Assembly (NCBI GenBank): GCA_938015435.1
Contig: CALLPN010000001.1
Span: 186,001 to 250,000 of the forward strand
Source of the DNA: an uncultured Saprospiraceae bacterium
GTDB taxonomy: Bacteria; Bacteroidota; Bacteroidia; Chitinophagales; Saprospiraceae
Direction: 5' to 3'
Length of the DNA: 64,000 nt
Positions within the stretch are counted from its first letter, which is position 1. Each line of letters opens with the position of its first letter. Shown here one piece after another: positions 62,310-64,000 of this stretch. Position numbers and translations under genes: made by a program. A model generated the notes under the pieces. It had not been told where the DNA came from, did not search any database, and saw only the letters and a list, made by a program, of their open reading frames with translations.

Positions 62310-63893
62310 ATGTACCAAATCATAAAAACAACAGTTCTCTTTCTAATCATCTCGGCTACAGCTTGGGGTCAAAATATAGATAAGAAATTCTTCAATGACG
62401 CGGATGCATTCTTTAAGCTTTATGTGACTGATGGAAAAGTAAACTATAATGCATTGCAGTCTACTGGTGATCTGATTCCTTTTATCATCAAGATAGAAAA
62501 GGCTGATGTATCTCAAGCTGACAAAGCTACCCAGAAAGCATTCTATATCAATGCTTACAATCTCCATGTCATTGATTTGATTTTAAAAAACTATCCTCTA
62601 AAATCAGTACAAGAAGTGCCTGGTTTTTTTGAGAAAAAGAAAATCAACGTGGGAGGTAAAACCCTTACTCTCAATAGCTTTGAAAAAGAGTATATGCTGA
62701 AACCGTTTGGAGATGCTAGGTTACATTTTGTATTGGTTTGCGGAGCTCTAGGTTGTCCTCCGATAACGAACTTTGCATATATGCCGAAAACTATAGATCG
62801 ACAATTAGAACAACAAACCAAGTTGGCACTTAACGATCCTACATTTATGCGAAGTAATGGGAGTAAAACTGAGCTTTCTCAAATATTTAAATGGTACACT
62901 AGTGATTTTGGTGGAGGTAAAAAGGAAGTAATTCAGTTTATCAATAAATATAGAGACACCCCAATTAGTGATAAACCAAGCTACTATCCTTATGATTGGA
63001 CGCTCAACGATATCTTACTGAAAAACAACAAAAATACAGCTGATCCATCTAGCAAATCTATCAGTAACAATGCAAGTAGGTATGTAGTGTCTTCTACTAT
63101 CCCAGTTGGATCTTATGAGATCAAAGTCTTTAATAACCTATACACACAGAAGACTGGAAACGATGGTAACTTGACAGATAGGTCCTCTTTCTTTACTACA
63201 ACGCTTACTGCATTGTACGGTCTTAATAACCGACTCAACGTAGGTATCAATACTCGATGGAGAAAAGTACGAAATCACGCTTTGCCTTCTTCCCCATTTG
63301 GTGTATTTGGATCTGATGAAGCTGGAAGTTCTCGTTCAGGCTTAACTGGATTTGGGCCGATGATCAGATGGGCTGCTGTTCCAGCATGGGAAAACTTCTC
63401 TATTCAAAGTTCTTATACGTTTGCGATTGGAGATGAATTAACTGGAAATCTTTCCGAGCCATTTATTGATTGGAATGGTTCAGTTTGGAACACTCAATTT
63501 TTCAATGATTTTCCAATTGGAGATAACTTTTCTTTATTTACAGAAATCGATTTTTTATGGGAAGATATCGGAACTGATGATGAAGATGCTGAAATTTTCT
63601 TTAATAATAAAAAGACTACTCCAATTACAGTTATCTTTAGTTACAATCCTAATCCAAAGACTACCATATATGCGCTTAATGGATACGCACCAAGTTGGTC
63701 GCTAGAAGATGAAAATGGCCAATCTGGTCTGACTATAAGTGACTACTTCTATCAATCAGGAATAGGCGGAAAATATCAATTCACCCCTAATTTTGAAATA
63801 GAACTTCTCTATTCAGACTTTACGACAAAATTCTTAAAAGATTCCGAAGGTCAAGCGGCAACTTATAATTTAGGTCTCCGTGTTAACCTTTAA
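62310..63893 (+). CDS. DUF547 protein with C-terminal beta-barrel-like domain
   Basis: 527 residues. Signal peptide (LFLIISATAWGQ). DUF547 domain at about 25-230: KATQKAFYINAYNLHVIDLILKNYPLKSV, HFVLVCGALGCPPI and YFINAYN-style blocks, a papain-like fold in which Cys and His are expected to be catalytic. Residues about 270-527 are amphipathic beta strands with alternating aromatics (NVGINTRWRKVRNHAL, FEIELLYSDFTTKFL, ending in LGLRVNL), as in an outer-membrane barrel. The fusion of the two is unusual in my experience. Function unknown. Confidence 0.85.
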   Translation: MYQIIKTTVLFLIISATAWGQNIDKKFFNDADAFFKLYVTDGKVNYNALQSTGDLIPFIIKIEKADVSQADKATQKAFYINAYNLHVIDLILKNYPLKSVQEVPGFFEKKKINVGGKTLTLNSFEKEYMLKPFGDARLHFVLVCGALGCPPITNFAYMPKTIDRQLEQQTKLALNDPTFMRSNGSKTELSQIFKWYTSDFGGGKKEVIQFINKYRDTPISDKPSYYPYDWTLNDILLKNNKNTADPSSKSISNNASRYVVSSTIPVGSYEIKVFNNLYTQKTGNDGNLTDRSSFFTTTLTALYGLNNRLNVGINTRWRKVRNHALPSSPFGVFGSDEAGSSRSGLTGFGPMIRWAAVPAWENFSIQSSYTFAIGDELTGNLSEPFIDWNGSVWNTQFFNDFPIGDNFSLFTEIDFLWEDIGTDDEDAEIFFNNKKTTPITVIFSYNPNPKTTIYALNGYAPSWSLEDENGQSGLTISDYFYQSGIGGKYQFTPNFEIELLYSDFTTKFLKDSEGQAATYNLGLRVNL

Positions 63894-63896
63894 GGC

Positions 63897-63924
63897 ATAC
63901 ATATTAGAACAATTGAATATGTAT
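63897..63924 (+). terminator. Hairpin after the DUF547 gene
   Basis: ATACATATT and AATATGTAT form a perfect 9-bp AT stem right after the stop codon; the 3' flank is TCTT. A weak terminator at best. Confidence 0.4.
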
Positions 63925-63962
63925 TCTTAACCTTGTGTTAGAATAAACGAATATCAAGTTAT

Positions 63963-64000
63963 ATGCTTAACAAAGCACTATTATCTTTCATAATCACCTT
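63963..64000 (+). CDS. Start of a gene running off the window (possible exported protein)
   Basis: ATG at 63963 followed by MLNKALLSFIIT, a hydrophobic start that looks like a signal peptide. Only twelve codons are visible, so nothing more can be said. Confidence 0.4.
   Translation, partial: MLNKALLSFIIT

Noticed and set aside
1-64000. tRNA, rRNA, CRISPR arrays, complete insertion sequences, prophage or integrase genes
   Set aside because: None was found: no regularly spaced repeat array, no clover-leaf with T-loop and acceptor pair, and no transposase or integrase motif in any frame.

Overview
The window comes from a chromosome of the phylum Bacteroidota. DNA is AT-rich and there are few Shine-Dalgarno sites. 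TAnnTTTG-type -7 promoter boxes recur close to start codons. Protein families point the same way: YidC with a large periplasmic domain, a TonB-dependent receptor with a carboxypeptidase-regulatory-like N-domain, a TamB protein of 1620 aa, a type IX secretion C-terminal sorting domain and many lipoproteins. I cannot fix the family; a free-living, probably marine Saprospiria-like lineage is a guess. I see no tRNA, rRNA, CRISPR array or complete insertion sequence.

Layout. 0-7.4 kb: the start of a secreted subtilase-like gene, a CBS-domain protein, yidC-gpsA-lgt (membrane biogenesis) and an SPFH membrane protein. 7.7-9.5 kb: a gene pair, a coiled-coil protein (family A) and a membrane-anchored PspA-like protein (family B). 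9.9-10.2 kb: the wreck of an AarF/ABC1 kinase gene. 10.3-15.1 kb: a VOC protein and sbcDC. 15.3-20.5 kb: TonB receptor, DUF2141 protein, TPR-like protein and a LytS/LytTR two-component pair. 20.7-24.3 kb: NYN/OST-HTH protein, TerC and an unknown helical protein. 24.3-26.0 kb: about 1.8 kb without a gene, but with hairpins and phased repeats. 26-32.8 kb: a small basic protein, a glycosyltransferase, miaE, a cupin, a MutS-like membrane protein and aroC. 32.8-40.6 kb (minus strand): secreted proteins, TamB, a YihY/BrkB protein and a thioesterase. 40.7-44.7 kb: a tandem lipoprotein family with one broken copy, next to a zinc-metallopeptidase lipoprotein. 45-46.4 kb: arginine deiminase.

46.7-52.4 kb holds the most interesting locus. 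A second copy of the A-B pair is followed by a periplasmic solute-binding protein fused to an OmpA peptidoglycan-binding domain, an ABC permease with extra C-terminal membrane segments, and an ABC ATPase of the nitrate/taurine type. I read it as an envelope machine that couples a peptidoglycan-tethered ABC importer to a membrane-remodelling (PspA/Vipp1-like) pair. The free A-B pair at 7.7 kb, beside an SPFH protein, looks like a paralogous module for membrane integrity.

52.4-64 kb: FAH-family hydrolase, T9SS-exported propeller protein, ribosomal L25, a GC-rich 95-bp repeat pair that reaches into the end of prs, prs, an EamA transporter, a SET protein, a periplasmic alpha-amylase, a phospholipase-D lipoprotein, a DUF547-barrel protein and the first codons of another exported protein.
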